DNA of 64,000 nucleotides from CAXBDP01 sp041689935. Its GTDB lineage: Bacteria; Bacteroidota; Bacteroidia; Cytophagales; Cyclobacteriaceae. Shown piece after piece: positions 28,125 to 37,591 of the stretch (position 1 is its first letter; every line of letters starts with the position of its first letter). A program made the translations under genes and the position numbers. Below the pieces are notes generated by a model. It was not told where the DNA came from. It did not search any database and saw only the letters and a list, made by a program, of their open reading frames with translations. The stretch lies in the NCBI GenBank assembly GCA_041689935.1, contig JBDNFI010000007.1:43059-107058 (forward strand), given 5' to 3'.

Positions 28125-28448
28125 TTAAGCCAATTGTCCTTCTAGTTTTCCGGCCAAGACCGCTTTATTCACTGCACCTACTTGCTTGTCTACTATCACA
28201 CCATTTTTGAAAAATAATAATGTAGGGATACTTCTGATTCCGAATTTAGCAGATACGCCTGGGTTGCTATCTACATCTACTTTACCAATAATCGCTTTAC
28301 CTTCAAACTCAGCAGCCATTTCTTCCACTACAGGGCCAATCATTTTGCAAGGACCGCACCATTCAGCCCAAAAATCGATCATTACAGGTTTGTCAGAATT
28401 GATTATTTCTTCAAAATTCTGGTCGGTTACATTAATTGCTTTAGCCAT
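28125..28448 (-). CDS. trxA: Thioredoxin
   Basis: A 107-residue cytoplasmic disulfide reductase. The redox motif WCGPC sits in FWAEWCGPCKMIGP (about residues 27-40), with the cis-proline in SIPTLLFFKNG and the buried acid in MIDFWAEW. Both length and motifs are standard. It is separated from dnaE by about 85 bases on the same strand. Confidence 0.96.
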   Translation of the reverse strand: MAKAINVTDQNFEEIINSDKPVMIDFWAEWCGPCKMIGPVVEEMAAEFEGKAIIGKVDVDSNPGVSAKFGIRSIPTLLFFKNGVIVDKQVGAVNKAVLAGKLEGQLA

Positions 28449-28533
28449 TGCCTTAAATTATGTTAATTATTTGTTTTAAAAGTTTTTTCTCTTCTAAAGT
28501 TCTGTAGGTAAACAGTAACTTTTCCTTTCAGGT

Positions 28534-31500
28534 TCATGTTTCGTGCATAATTATGGTCGGTTTGCTTTTGGACACTTTTTTCAGTTCTCTTAAGCTATCT
28601 TGCTCTAAATTAATGCATAATTTTCGGGCTAGGAGAGGGACTTCCAGTTCCTCCCGCCGATCTATAAAATTTATTCTGACAGGTATTTTGCCAGGATATG
28701 CCTTTTTAAGTTTTTCCAAATTGGCAATCATATTTTGGTTGAGCGAATCCAGATCAATATTTACTTTCACTCCTTTTGCTAATTTTTCCCATAAATCACT
28801 AATGAACTCAATCTTTAATATTTTGGCTTCGAATTCATTATCTCTGTATTTATTGCGCTCTACTTTTACAACTAGGAATAAGTACCAGCCAGTTTCTAAA
28901 AAGCCTTTGTATTTTATATAATCCTCTCCAAAAATCATGAATCTAAAGCTACCATTGTAGTCTTCCATGGTGAGTGAGCCAAATGGTTTATTCGATTTTT
29001 GGGTCATACGATGTTGGGCTTCGGTGACCATACCGGCTAATCTCAGTGTTTTCCCAGCCATTTCTTCCAAATTGTTGAGGTCACTCAGGCTTGCATTGCA
29101 AAAATTCTGTATCTCCAGCTTGTACTGATCCAACGGATGGCCAGAAATATAAAGTCCAACCACCTCCCGCTCTTTTCTAAGTTTTACTAAATTATGGAAC
29201 GGCTCCATAGGTGGAACGCTTGGCTTGGGAATTTCCATTCCACCAGATCCTCCAAAAAGACTGGTTTGAGCACTTTCCTTTTCTAATTGTAGCTTTTGAG
29301 AATATTTAATCGCTTTCTCTACTAAATTAGCCTCTCCTTCTGGCGCTTCCAAGTATTGTCGCCTATGGTAATCTTCAAAGGAGTCGAATGCTCCAGACAT
29401 GGCCAAAGCTTCGAAAGTCTTTTTGTTTACCGCCTTGAGATTTACTCGATTAGTGAAATCGAAAATCTCCTTGAATGCTCCAGATTTACTTCTTTCTTCT
29501 ATCAATGATTCTACTGCGGCTTCACCTGCACCTTTGATAGCCCCCAAACCAAATCGAATTTCTCCTTTTTCGTTCACCTCGAAGTACACACCTGATTCAT
29601 TGACATGAGGTCCTAAAACTTTGATGCCGTAATCACGACATCCTTCCATATACTTGGTGAGGCTTTTAATATCGCTTTGGTTGTGTGTGAGCACAGCAGC
29701 CATAAATTCCGCAGGGTAATGGGCTTTTAAATACCCCGTTTGGAATGCAATGTAGGAATAGCAAGTAGAGTGAGATTTATTGAAAGCGTAGGCAGCAAAC
29801 GCTTCCCAATCGGTCCAGATTTTCTCACAAATTTTACGTTCATGCCCATTTTTATTGCAGCCTTCCAAGAACGTTTCCTTCAATTCATCCAATACCGACT
29901 TTTGCTTTTTACCCATTGCTTTCCGCAATTTATCCGCTTGGCCTTTGGTGAATGCAGCCAAGGATTGGGAAAGAAGCATCACCTGTTCTTGATATACCGT
30001 GATGCCGTAAGTTTCTTTCAAGTATTCTTCCATGATAGGAATATCGTAGCTGATGGGTTCGATACCATGCTTTCTGGCTATGAAATTCGGTATGTAATCC
30101 ATTGGGCCAGGACGATACAGGGCATTCATGGCTATAATATCCTCAAATTTATCTGGTTTGAGCCCTTTGAGGTGTTTCTGCATTCCGGGTGACTCAAATT
30201 GGAATAGCCCGACCGTTTCTCCTTTCGAAAATAACTCTAACGTTTTTGCATCATCCAAAGGAATGGTCTCAATATCAATATCAATTCCATGGTTTTTCTT
30301 TATTTGGCGAAGCGCATCTTTGATAATAGACAGGGTTTTTAATCCCAAAAAGTCCATTTTCAATAATCCAGCACTTTCGACTACCGAGTTGTCGTATTGT
30401 GTCACTACCAAATCTGAATCTTTGGCGACACCAACCGGAATAAACTTCTGAATATCATCAGGAGTAATTATCACTCCACAAGCATGCACGCCAGTATTTC
30501 GAAGGGATCCTTCCAATACTTCAGCCTGTCTTAGAATCTCGCCTTGCAGGCCTTTGCTATTCCTAATAGCTTTAAGCTGAGGCTCAAGTTCATAGGCCTT
30601 TTGCAGGTTGATACCTATTGGTTTGTCAGGAATGAGTTTGGTTAGTTGAGTCGCCTCACTCAAGGATAGATCCATCACCCGGGCACAATCACGAATAGCA
30701 GATTTTGCGCCCATAGTACCATAAGTGATGATTTGAGCAACTTGTGATTTGCCATATTTATTGATCACATAATCAATCACTTTTCCTCTCCCTTCGTCAT
30801 CGAAATCAATATCAATATCGGGAAGTGAAACGCGGTCTGGATTAAGAAATCTCTCGAATAGCAGGTCATACTTAATAGGATCTACATTGGTAATGGCATT
30901 GCAATAAGCAACTGCTGAGCCAGCGGCAGATCCACGGCCTGGACCGACTGACACACCCATTTCGCGTGCTTTATGCGTGAAATCTTGCACAATTAGGAAA
31001 TACCCTGGATAGCCAGTGCGCTCAATGGTTTCAAGTTCAAAATCGATCCTTTCTTTTATTTCCTCTGTAATTTCTCCATATCGTTTCTTCGCGCCCACAT
31101 AGGTAAGATGGTGTAGGTATTTATTTTCACCTCTTTTGCCTCCATCAGTAGCATCTTGTGGATCGACAAATTCTTGTGGTATGTCGAAGGCAGGCAGCAA
31201 TACCTCCCGCTCCAATTCGAAAGCCTCAATTTTGTCGACGATTTCCGCAATATTTTCTATTGCCTCAGGGATGTCTGCGAAGAGCTTTTTCATCTCATCC
31301 TGAGTTTTGAAATAATATTCTTTATTCGGAAAGCCAAAGCGATATCCTCTTCCTCTACCTATAGGAGTGCTTTTTTTCTCACCATCTCTTACACACAGTA
31401 AAATATCATGCGCATCAGCATCATTTTTATCTAAATAATAGACATCATTACTGGCGATTACTTTCACATTGTATTTATCGGCAAATTCGAGCAATACGTC

Positions 31501-32769
31501 ATTTACACGATCTTCTTCTTCTAATCCATGCCTGGTGAGTTCCACATAAAAATCTTCTTTAAATGTGTCTACCCACCATTTAAAAGCTTCCTCGGCTTGA
31601 TGCTCTCCAATATTTAGAATAAGGCTTGGAACTTCGCCTGATAATCCTCCACTGAGTGCAATTACATTTTCACTGTATTGAGTAATGAGTTGCTTGTCAA
31701 TTCTTGGATAGAGGCCATAGTTCCCTTCTGTAAATGCTAGTGATGCCAATTTTGCTAAAGAATGAAACCCATCCTTATTTTTAGCAAGCAACACTTGGCT
31801 AAATCGCTTGTCAGTATGATCCTTGGTAAATTGTAGCCTTGTACGCTCCTCGGCAACGAAAAACTCACAACCTACAATGGGTTTTATTCCTTGCTTCAAA
31901 GCCTCTCTAACAAATAAAAAGGAGCCAAACATATTGCCCAAATCTGTAAGAGCAACAGCTGGCATATTCAATTCTTTGGCTTTGGCTATTAGTTTTGGAA
32001 TCTGTGGAACGGCTTGTAAAACAGAGAATTGTGAATGAACATGTAAGTGCGTGAAAGGAGTGGAAATTTCAACCTTTTGGTTAGGGTCGATAATTTGTCT
32101 TTTCTTTTTAGCAGGAGCTTTTTTTACGAAATTAGCCTCTTCTAAAGCGGGAGGTTGGTAAGTAATTTCGCTAACTTTTATGCCTTCTATTGGCTTAATC
32201 AAGCCAACTTTTAGCAAGCCGAAAAAACATTTGGCAGTGGCATCTACGTCAAAAGCAGCATCATGGGCATCTTTAAATGGTTTACTGAAAAGCTTTTGAT
32301 GAAGTTCGGTAAGTGTAGGCCATTTAAATTTTCCGCCTTTTCCTCCTGGCAAAGCACAATATTCGGTAGCCTTGTCTTTGGTATCAATGGATGCACGCCC
32401 TTCCAATATATTTTCTTCCTGCATGCGCAGGTATTCAGCACCCATTATATTGATATCGAAACCAATATTATGACCAACCAAAAAGTCTGATTTGAGGGCA
32501 TCAACTTTAAACAATTCTAGCACCTTTCGCAATGGATATCCTTCTTTCTCAGCTAAGGAAGTAGAAATGCCATGGATTTTTTCAGAATTATATGGGATTG
32601 TAAAGCCCTCAGGTCGAACGATATAATTGTGATTAGAAACAAGATTTCCTTTTGCATCGTGCAATTGCCAAGCTAGTTGTACTAATCGAGGCCAGTTGTC
32701 TAGATCACTAACGGGCGCATTATAGTTTTGTGGTAAACCAGTAGTTTCGGTATCGAATATTAGGTACAT
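28534..32769 (-). CDS. dnaE: DNA polymerase III alpha subunit with N-terminal proofreading exonuclease
   Basis: The main replicative polymerase, about 1411 residues when started at the ATG that gives MYLIFDTETTGLP. Residues 1-200 form a DnaQ-like DEDD exonuclease (FDTETTGLP, HGIST, VGHNIGFDINI, HDAAFDVDATAKCF). A PHP domain follows (HLHVHSQFSVLQAV). The polymerase core carries GPGRGSAAGSAVAYC and the catalytic LPDIDIDFDD, then an HhH region, an OB fold and a tau-binding tail. The fusion puts proofreading and synthesis on one chain, unlike E. coli where epsilon is separate. The frame extends six codons upstream to 32787, but the family start is the inner Met. Confidence 0.95.
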   Translation of the reverse strand: MYLIFDTETTGLPQNYNAPVSDLDNWPRLVQLAWQLHDAKGNLVSNHNYIVRPEGFTIPYNSEKIHGISTSLAEKEGYPLRKVLELFKVDALKSDFLVGHNIGFDINIMGAEYLRMQEENILEGRASIDTKDKATEYCALPGGKGGKFKWPTLTELHQKLFSKPFKDAHDAAFDVDATAKCFFGLLKVGLIKPIEGIKVSEITYQPPALEEANFVKKAPAKKKRQIIDPNQKVEISTPFTHLHVHSQFSVLQAVPQIPKLIAKAKELNMPAVALTDLGNMFGSFLFVREALKQGIKPIVGCEFFVAEERTRLQFTKDHTDKRFSQVLLAKNKDGFHSLAKLASLAFTEGNYGLYPRIDKQLITQYSENVIALSGGLSGEVPSLILNIGEHQAEEAFKWWVDTFKEDFYVELTRHGLEEEDRVNDVLLEFADKYNVKVIASNDVYYLDKNDADAHDILLCVRDGEKKSTPIGRGRGYRFGFPNKEYYFKTQDEMKKLFADIPEAIENIAEIVDKIEAFELEREVLLPAFDIPQEFVDPQDATDGGKRGENKYLHHLTYVGAKKRYGEITEEIKERIDFELETIERTGYPGYFLIVQDFTHKAREMGVSVGPGRGSAAGSAVAYCNAITNVDPIKYDLLFERFLNPDRVSLPDIDIDFDDEGRGKVIDYVINKYGKSQVAQIITYGTMGAKSAIRDCARVMDLSLSEATQLTKLIPDKPIGINLQKAYELEPQLKAIRNSKGLQGEILRQAEVLEGSLRNTGVHACGVIITPDDIQKFIPVGVAKDSDLVVTQYDNSVVESAGLLKMDFLGLKTLSIIKDALRQIKKNHGIDIDIETIPLDDAKTLELFSKGETVGLFQFESPGMQKHLKGLKPDKFEDIIAMNALYRPGPMDYIPNFIARKHGIEPISYDIPIMEEYLKETYGITVYQEQVMLLSQSLAAFTKGQADKLRKAMGKKQKSVLDELKETFLEGCNKNGHERKICEKIWTDWEAFAAYAFNKSHSTCYSYIAFQTGYLKAHYPAEFMAAVLTHNQSDIKSLTKYMEGCRDYGIKVLGPHVNESGVYFEVNEKGEIRFGLGAIKGAGEAAVESLIEERSKSGAFKEIFDFTNRVNLKAVNKKTFEALAMSGAFDSFEDYHRRQYLEAPEGEANLVEKAIKYSQKLQLEKESAQTSLFGGSGGMEIPKPSVPPMEPFHNLVKLRKEREVVGLYISGHPLDQYKLEIQNFCNASLSDLNNLEEMAGKTLRLAGMVTEAQHRMTQKSNKPFGSLTMEDYNGSFRFMIFGEDYIKYKGFLETGWYLFLVVKVERNKYRDNEFEAKILKIEFISDLWEKLAKGVKVNIDLDSLNQNMIANLEKLKKAYPGKIPVRINFIDRREELEVPLLARKLCINLEQDSLRELKKVSKSKPTIIMHET

Positions 32770-32843
32770 AAGGGAAATGGAAAGCAATTTTGAATTTTAG
32801 AAACAAAATAGCATGCTTAAAGGGAAGAAGGAAGAAAAATAAA

Positions 32844-33482
32844 CTATTTTTCAGTGTATGGGATGTAAATCACCTTTTTGGTTTCCATAAAAGGCTCTTT
32901 AAAAGACTTACTGAGCAGGAATTCTTGAACGAACAATTCTGATTCTTCTATTTCTTCACTCAAATCGCCACCTTTAAGTAAGAGCATACCATTTGCCAGT
33001 TTATGAGTGTGGTCAGGTTTGATTTTTAGTTTGACCAAATTATGCAGATTTGCTAATCGACCAACGGCTCTGCTAACGATAAAATCAAACGTTCCTTTCA
33101 CTTTTTCGCCTCTGGTATTTGTGGCTGTGACATTGGTAAGACCAAGCGAGGTTTTGACACCTTCTACCACTTTAATTTTCTTACCGATAGAATCAACTAA
33201 ATGAAATTTAGCCTCTGGAAATAAAATAGCAAGAGGAATTCCAGGAAATCCACCTCCAGTACCAATATCCATAATTTCAGCTCCTGCATTAAAAGGATTT
33301 ACTTTTGCAATGCCCAATGAATGAAGGACATGATGAGTATAAAACTCATCCATATCCTTACGAGAGATGACATTAATTTGGGAATTCCAATCGTCGTACA
33401 AACTTTTCAGATTGTCGAATTGCTGTATTTGCTTCTCGGTAAGTTCCGGGAAATAATGATAAATAATTTCTGATCCTTTCAC
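32844..33482 (-). CDS. rsmG: 16S rRNA (guanine-527 N7) methyltransferase
   Basis: A 212-residue SAM-dependent enzyme that methylates G527 of 16S rRNA. Motif I is MDIGTGGGFPGIPLAILFP. The post-motif HLVDSIGKKIKVVE binds SAM, and VSRAVGRL is the conserved RsmG block. The N-terminal helix YFPELTEKQIQQF is also typical. It begins 16 bases after the end of the sigma-factor gene on the same strand, consistent with one transcript. Confidence 0.95.
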   Translation of the reverse strand: MKGSEIIYHYFPELTEKQIQQFDNLKSLYDDWNSQINVISRKDMDEFYTHHVLHSLGIAKVNPFNAGAEIMDIGTGGGFPGIPLAILFPEAKFHLVDSIGKKIKVVEGVKTSLGLTNVTATNTRGEKVKGTFDFIVSRAVGRLANLHNLVKLKIKPDHTHKLANGMLLLKGGDLSEEIEESELFVQEFLLSKSFKEPFMETKKVIYIPYTEK

Positions 33483-33497
33483 AGAAGCAAAGATAGG

Positions 33498-34106
33498 TTA
33501 AATGTGCTCTTCTTTTCCTTTTACCAATTCAGAAAGTAACTCTCTTGCTCTGTGGAGTTGGGCTTTTACCGTTCCTAGAGGTGCTTCAATTTCCTTTGCT
33601 ATTTCATCATAAGAAAATTCCTGAAAGTAACGGAGTTTTACGAGTCTCTGATATTTAGGAGGTAGCTTTGTGACAAATATTCTAATGATTTCTTTCTTTT
33701 GAGTATTTATAGCTTCTTCTTCTGGATCCATTTTCAGGTCCATTACCTCAATTCCAACAGAATCACCATTATCATCTTTATACGCATGGTGAATACTCAA
33801 GGTATCGAGTTTCTTTTTGCGAATAAAATCAATAGCGTTGTTGGTCGCAATACGAAACAACCAAGTACTGAAAGTATAATCCTTTTTGAATTTATGAAGG
33901 TTTTTAAATGCCTTTGCGAATGCTTCAATGGTAAGATCCTCTGCATCATCTACATTACGCACCATTTTCAAAATCATATGATATACAGGCTTCTTGTATC
34001 TCTTTAATAAATCTGCGTAAGCTTGCTGACTTTTTTCATCAACCGCTTGATCTATTAGTTCAAAATCTCTCAAAGCCTTTTGAGAAAAACCACGTGAAGC
34101 TACCAT
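33498..34106 (-). CDS. ECF-type RNA polymerase sigma factor
   Basis: A 202-residue sigma-70 family protein with region 2 (VDDAEDLTIEAFAKAFKNLHKF, then STWLFRIATNNAIDFIRKKK for -10 recognition and melting) and region 4 (LPPKYQRLVKLRYFQEFSYDEIAKEIEAPLGTVKAQLHRARELL, a helix-turn-helix). No anti-sigma gene is next to it. It overlaps the upstream glycosyltransferase gene by seven bases and precedes rsmG. Its regulon cannot be deduced. Confidence 0.92.
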   Translation of the reverse strand: MVASRGFSQKALRDFELIDQAVDEKSQQAYADLLKRYKKPVYHMILKMVRNVDDAEDLTIEAFAKAFKNLHKFKKDYTFSTWLFRIATNNAIDFIRKKKLDTLSIHHAYKDDNGDSVGIEVMDLKMDPEEEAINTQKKEIIRIFVTKLPPKYQRLVKLRYFQEFSYDEIAKEIEAPLGTVKAQLHRARELLSELVKGKEEHI

Positions 34107-35245
34107 CTTATCCTTTTAGAAAACTGTGCAGTAATGCCGACCAATAAATAATATTTGAGATATAAAATCTCATAAAAAATTAATAAAAATCCAGCAACTT
34201 TCACACCAAACCGCTTTGCTGACAGTATAAAAAATACATGCAGCAAAATTAACCTTAAAAGGAATCCTCCCGCAGCTATTCCAAATAAAATTTCAAAGTC
34301 CAATAAGTTCTCCCAAAAGAAGGCTAATCCTATAGCAGATAGCCACATAAGCCACAAGGAAGCATGGAATAAACCTATTTTAAACTTATCTCTAAACTTA
34401 TAATGTTTACCAGCAGCCAAATGTCTTATTTTTTGAGTATAGTACGTTGACCATGATTTTTTTGGAATAGACCAAACAACAACCTCTGGTCCGACACATA
34501 CTTTAGTGAATTTCTTTTTAGCATATTTATTTATGAATAAATCATCGTCACCTCCTGTTAATTCCATCATCCCATAAAAGCCCTTATTTTTCAAGAAAAA
34601 GCTTTTTCGGTAGGCCAAATTTCTCCCTACGCCCATATAAGGTCTAAAGGCTAGCGCAGATGAAATATATAAAATTCCCGTAACTAATGTTTCGAATTCA
34701 ATCAGTTTACCCAAAAATCCTCCTGATTTTTGATAGTGAGAGTAGCCCAACACAATTTGGGTTTCCTCTTCGAAAGATCTGGCCATTTGGCTTGCCCAAG
34801 ATGCGCTATTTGGCCAACAATCTGCATCTGTCAATAGAACGATGTCATTTTTGGCAGCCTTTATACCTAATGTCAAAGCATATTTTTTCGAATTGAAGGC
34901 GTCTGGCGTTGAATCAATGACGACCAACTTAAGTTTAGGGTGCTTTAATTTTTCCTCTGTCAAAAAATCATAGCTACCATCTGATGATTTATCATCTACA
35001 ATAATAATTTCAAAATTTGGGTGATCTTGCTCCAATAATATAGGAAGAAGCTGTCTCAAATTAACCTCCTCGTTGTGCGCACAAATTACTATTGAAATGC
35101 CTTCAATATCCTTTTGATCATCAACTTTTCTTTTGAAAATAGGAATCCTAATGAAGTAAACTAAATGAAAGAAAAGTTGAATAAAAACGAGTGAAATAAG
35201 GCTGCAGAGCAGTAAAGGTATAATCATTTGAAAGTGCATGTTCAA
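34100..35245 (-). CDS. Membrane-bound family 2 glycosyltransferase
   Basis: A 381-residue GT-A enzyme with an N-terminal transmembrane helix and two or three C-terminal ones. The catalytic region shows ISIVICAHNEEVNLRQLLP, EIIIVDDKSSDGSYDF, VLLTDADCWPNS (the DxD-type metal site) and GGDDDLFIN. This layout matches inner-membrane polysaccharide or glycolipid synthases. The acceptor is not determined. It shares a seven-base overlap with the sigma-factor gene. Confidence 0.88.
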   Translation of the reverse strand: MNMHFQMIIPLLLCSLISLVFIQLFFHLVYFIRIPIFKRKVDDQKDIEGISIVICAHNEEVNLRQLLPILLEQDHPNFEIIIVDDKSSDGSYDFLTEEKLKHPKLKLVVIDSTPDAFNSKKYALTLGIKAAKNDIVLLTDADCWPNSASWASQMARSFEEETQIVLGYSHYQKSGGFLGKLIEFETLVTGILYISSALAFRPYMGVGRNLAYRKSFFLKNKGFYGMMELTGGDDDLFINKYAKKKFTKVCVGPEVVVWSIPKKSWSTYYTQKIRHLAAGKHYKFRDKFKIGLFHASLWLMWLSAIGLAFFWENLLDFEILFGIAAGGFLLRLILLHVFFILSAKRFGVKVAGFLLIFYEILYLKYYLLVGITAQFSKRIRW

Positions 35246-35284
35246 TTCTTGTCAAAGATAGTCTTTCAGGGAATATTTTAATGT

Positions 35285-35292
35285 TATTTTTG
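35285..35292 (+). promoter_or_regulatory. Putative -7 element of tgt
   Basis: TATTTTTG fits the Bacteroidota TAnnTTTG element. A CTTTC block about 17 bases upstream could serve as a poor -33. A start near 35299 would place the earlier in-frame ATG (35281) outside the transcript and supports the ATG at 35320. Confidence 0.4.
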
Positions 35293-35319
35293 CGACTTGA
35301 AAAATCAGACTTATTACGG

Positions 35320-36450
35320 ATGAATTTTGAACTGAAAGCAAGAGACCTAAATACCAAGGCTAGGGCGGGAGTATTTCATACGGCACATGGCTCGGTAGAA
35401 ACGCCCATATTTATGCCTGTGGGTACAGCAGCTACAGTCAAAGCGGTTCATCAGCGGGAATTGGAACTTGATATACAAGCACAGATAATTTTGGGTAATA
35501 CCTATCATTTGTACCTCCGCCCCGGATTAGATATTTTAGAAAAAGCGGGAGGTTTACATAAGTTTAATGGGTGGGATAAACCGATTTTGACAGACAGTGG
35601 TGGGTATCAAGTATATTCTCTGTCAGGTACTCGAAAGATTAAAGAAGCTGGCGTCGATTTCAAATCTCATATTAACGGGAGTAAGCATTTTTTCAGTCCC
35701 GAAGGAGTCATGGATATTCAAAGAAGGATAGGGGCAGATATAATAATGGCTTTCGACGAGTGTACGCCTTATCCTTGCGAGTATGGATATGCCAAAAAAT
35801 CTATGGAAATGACGCACCGTTGGTTAGAGCGCTGCTGCAAACGATTTGATGAAACGGAGGGAATATATGGATTCGAGCAGCACTTATTCCCCATAGTGCA
35901 AGGAAGTGTATATCCTGACTTACGGAAAATATCAGCAGAAAAAATTGCCTCGATGGATAGGGTAGGGAATGCTATAGGAGGCTTATCTGTAGGTGAGCCC
36001 GCAGAAGATATGTACGAGATGACGGAAGTAGTTTGTGATATATTGCCTCAAGATAAGCCACGTTATTTGATGGGTGTAGGCACACCTGCCAATCTGCTAG
36101 AATGTATTGCTTTAGGAATCGACATGTTCGATTGTGTAATGCCTACTCGAAATGCCCGAAATGGAATGATTTTCACGACTGAAGGAATTTTGAATATGCG
36201 GAATGAAAGGTGGAAGGATGATTTCAGTCCAATCGATGCTGGTCTAACAGCCCATTCTAGTAATTTTTATACAAAGGCCTATTTGAGACACTTAATCACA
36301 AGTAAGGAAATGTTGGGAGGTCAAATAGCTAGTATTCAAAATCTTAGCTTTTATTTATGGCTAGTAAAGCAAGCGCGGATTCACATCATTGAGGGAGATT
36401 TTGCTATTTGGAAAAAGGAAATGGTTGAGAAAGTTTCTCGTCGTTTGTAA
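35320..36450 (+). CDS. tgt: tRNA-guanine transglycosylase lacking the zinc ligands
   Basis: Exchanges guanine-34 for a queuosine precursor in tRNAs with GUN anticodons. The 376-residue TIM barrel shows TPIFMPVGTAATVKAV, ILGNTYHLYLRPG, ILTDSGGYQVYSLS (first catalytic Asp), MAFDECTPYP, a GGLSVGEP block, and DCVMPTRNARNG with the nucleophile Asp. The zinc loop, normally CxCxxC before AYLRHL plus a His in IHNL, reads TAHSSNFYTKAYLRHL and IQNL, so all four ligands are absent. The start at 35320 (MNFELKARD) is chosen over 35281 because the extra 13 codons overlap a promoter-like element. Confidence 0.93.
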   Translation: MNFELKARDLNTKARAGVFHTAHGSVETPIFMPVGTAATVKAVHQRELELDIQAQIILGNTYHLYLRPGLDILEKAGGLHKFNGWDKPILTDSGGYQVYSLSGTRKIKEAGVDFKSHINGSKHFFSPEGVMDIQRRIGADIIMAFDECTPYPCEYGYAKKSMEMTHRWLERCCKRFDETEGIYGFEQHLFPIVQGSVYPDLRKISAEKIASMDRVGNAIGGLSVGEPAEDMYEMTEVVCDILPQDKPRYLMGVGTPANLLECIALGIDMFDCVMPTRNARNGMIFTTEGILNMRNERWKDDFSPIDAGLTAHSSNFYTKAYLRHLITSKEMLGGQIASIQNLSFYLWLVKQARIHIIEGDFAIWKKEMVEKVSRRL

Positions 36451-36505
36451 GCAACTTAATGATGGTTCGAATTTTGATTAAATCCCAGCTTACTCTCACG
36501 ATCAT

Positions 36506-37591
36506 TTGAAAATTTTAGATAGATATATTCTAAACCGCTTTCTCGTTACTTTTATCTTTGTAGTGCTTCTATTGGTATCGATCATATCTGTGCTGCACTT
36601 TGTAGAGAATAATGATGCCTACCTAAAGAACAATGTTGGAGCATTAGAAATACTTAAATATTATTTATACTACGCTCCATATATAGGGAATGTACTTACC
36701 CCTATCACCATATTTATTGCTACAGTTTTTATGACCTCCAAGTTGGCTTCTCATACAGAGATTGTTGCCATGCTTAGCAGTGGAATGAGTTTTCAGCGGC
36801 TGTTGAGACCCTATATGATTGGGGCTTTCATCATTACCATGGCAAGTTTTGTGTTGCAAGGTTGGGTGATTCCTATAGCAAATAAACCGAGGATAGATTT
36901 TGAGATAAAATATATTGATGGGAAACAGATGTTTGGGCAAACCAATTTCCATGTGAAGGTTGGTCCGGAGTCTTATGTTTATATGCAAAGCTATTCCAAT
37001 GCGATTAATACAGGATTTCGCTTTACAATAGAAACGATAAGAGATAATCAATTGATTGATAAGCTGTACGCCGAACGGATTATTTGGAAACCAGATACTT
37101 TAGGTGAATCAGGTGTTTGGCATTTGGTAGATTGGAAATATCGGAAATTCTCTGGAATGGAGGAAGAAGCGAATACTGGAAATGAATTAGACACGCTTAT
37201 TAACTTATTTCCTGAAGATTTTGAGATTGTAGATAATAAGCAAGAGATGCTCACTTTGACAGAATTGGATGAGTATATTTTGTTGTTAGAGTCAAGAGGT
37301 GCTGACAATTTGATTGTGTATAGAATTGAGCGTTATTCACGTTTCATGGCCCCTTTTGCTGCTTTGGTACTCACGCTTTTAGGCGTAATTGTCTCCTCCC
37401 GCAAGTCCAGAGGTGGGACCGGTGCGCAAATGGCTATTGGGTTTGCTTTGGCAGCTGTATTTATCATTTTCTTTTTAGTCTCCAAAAATATTGCTGAAGG
37501 CGGCGGTATTAATCCGTTACTCGCTGTTTGGATGCCAAATATTGTTTTTACATTTATCACATTGATATTGTACAAAACACTGCCAAGATAA
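36506..37591 (+). CDS. lptG: LptF/LptG family permease
   Basis: A 361-residue YjgP/YjgQ-type inner-membrane protein, a permease half of the LptB2FG exporter that extracts lipopolysaccharide. It begins at a TTG (KILDRYILNRFLVTFIF) with helices in the first 120 residues, a periplasmic beta-jellyroll (about 130-260) and three C-terminal helices (FAALVLTLLGVIVSS, MAIGFALAAVFIIFFLV). Whether it is LptF or LptG is not certain; LptG is my guess. Its stop overlaps the next start (TAATG). Confidence 0.88.
   Translation: MKILDRYILNRFLVTFIFVVLLLVSIISVLHFVENNDAYLKNNVGALEILKYYLYYAPYIGNVLTPITIFIATVFMTSKLASHTEIVAMLSSGMSFQRLLRPYMIGAFIITMASFVLQGWVIPIANKPRIDFEIKYIDGKQMFGQTNFHVKVGPESYVYMQSYSNAINTGFRFTIETIRDNQLIDKLYAERIIWKPDTLGESGVWHLVDWKYRKFSGMEEEANTGNELDTLINLFPEDFEIVDNKQEMLTLTELDEYILLLESRGADNLIVYRIERYSRFMAPFAALVLTLLGVIVSSRKSRGGTGAQMAIGFALAAVFIIFFLVSKNIAEGGGINPLLAVWMPNIVFTFITLILYKTLPR

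Noticed and set aside
35281..35319. Upstream ATG as the tgt start
   Set aside because: The 13 extra codons cover a promoter-like element and are absent from the family N-terminus.
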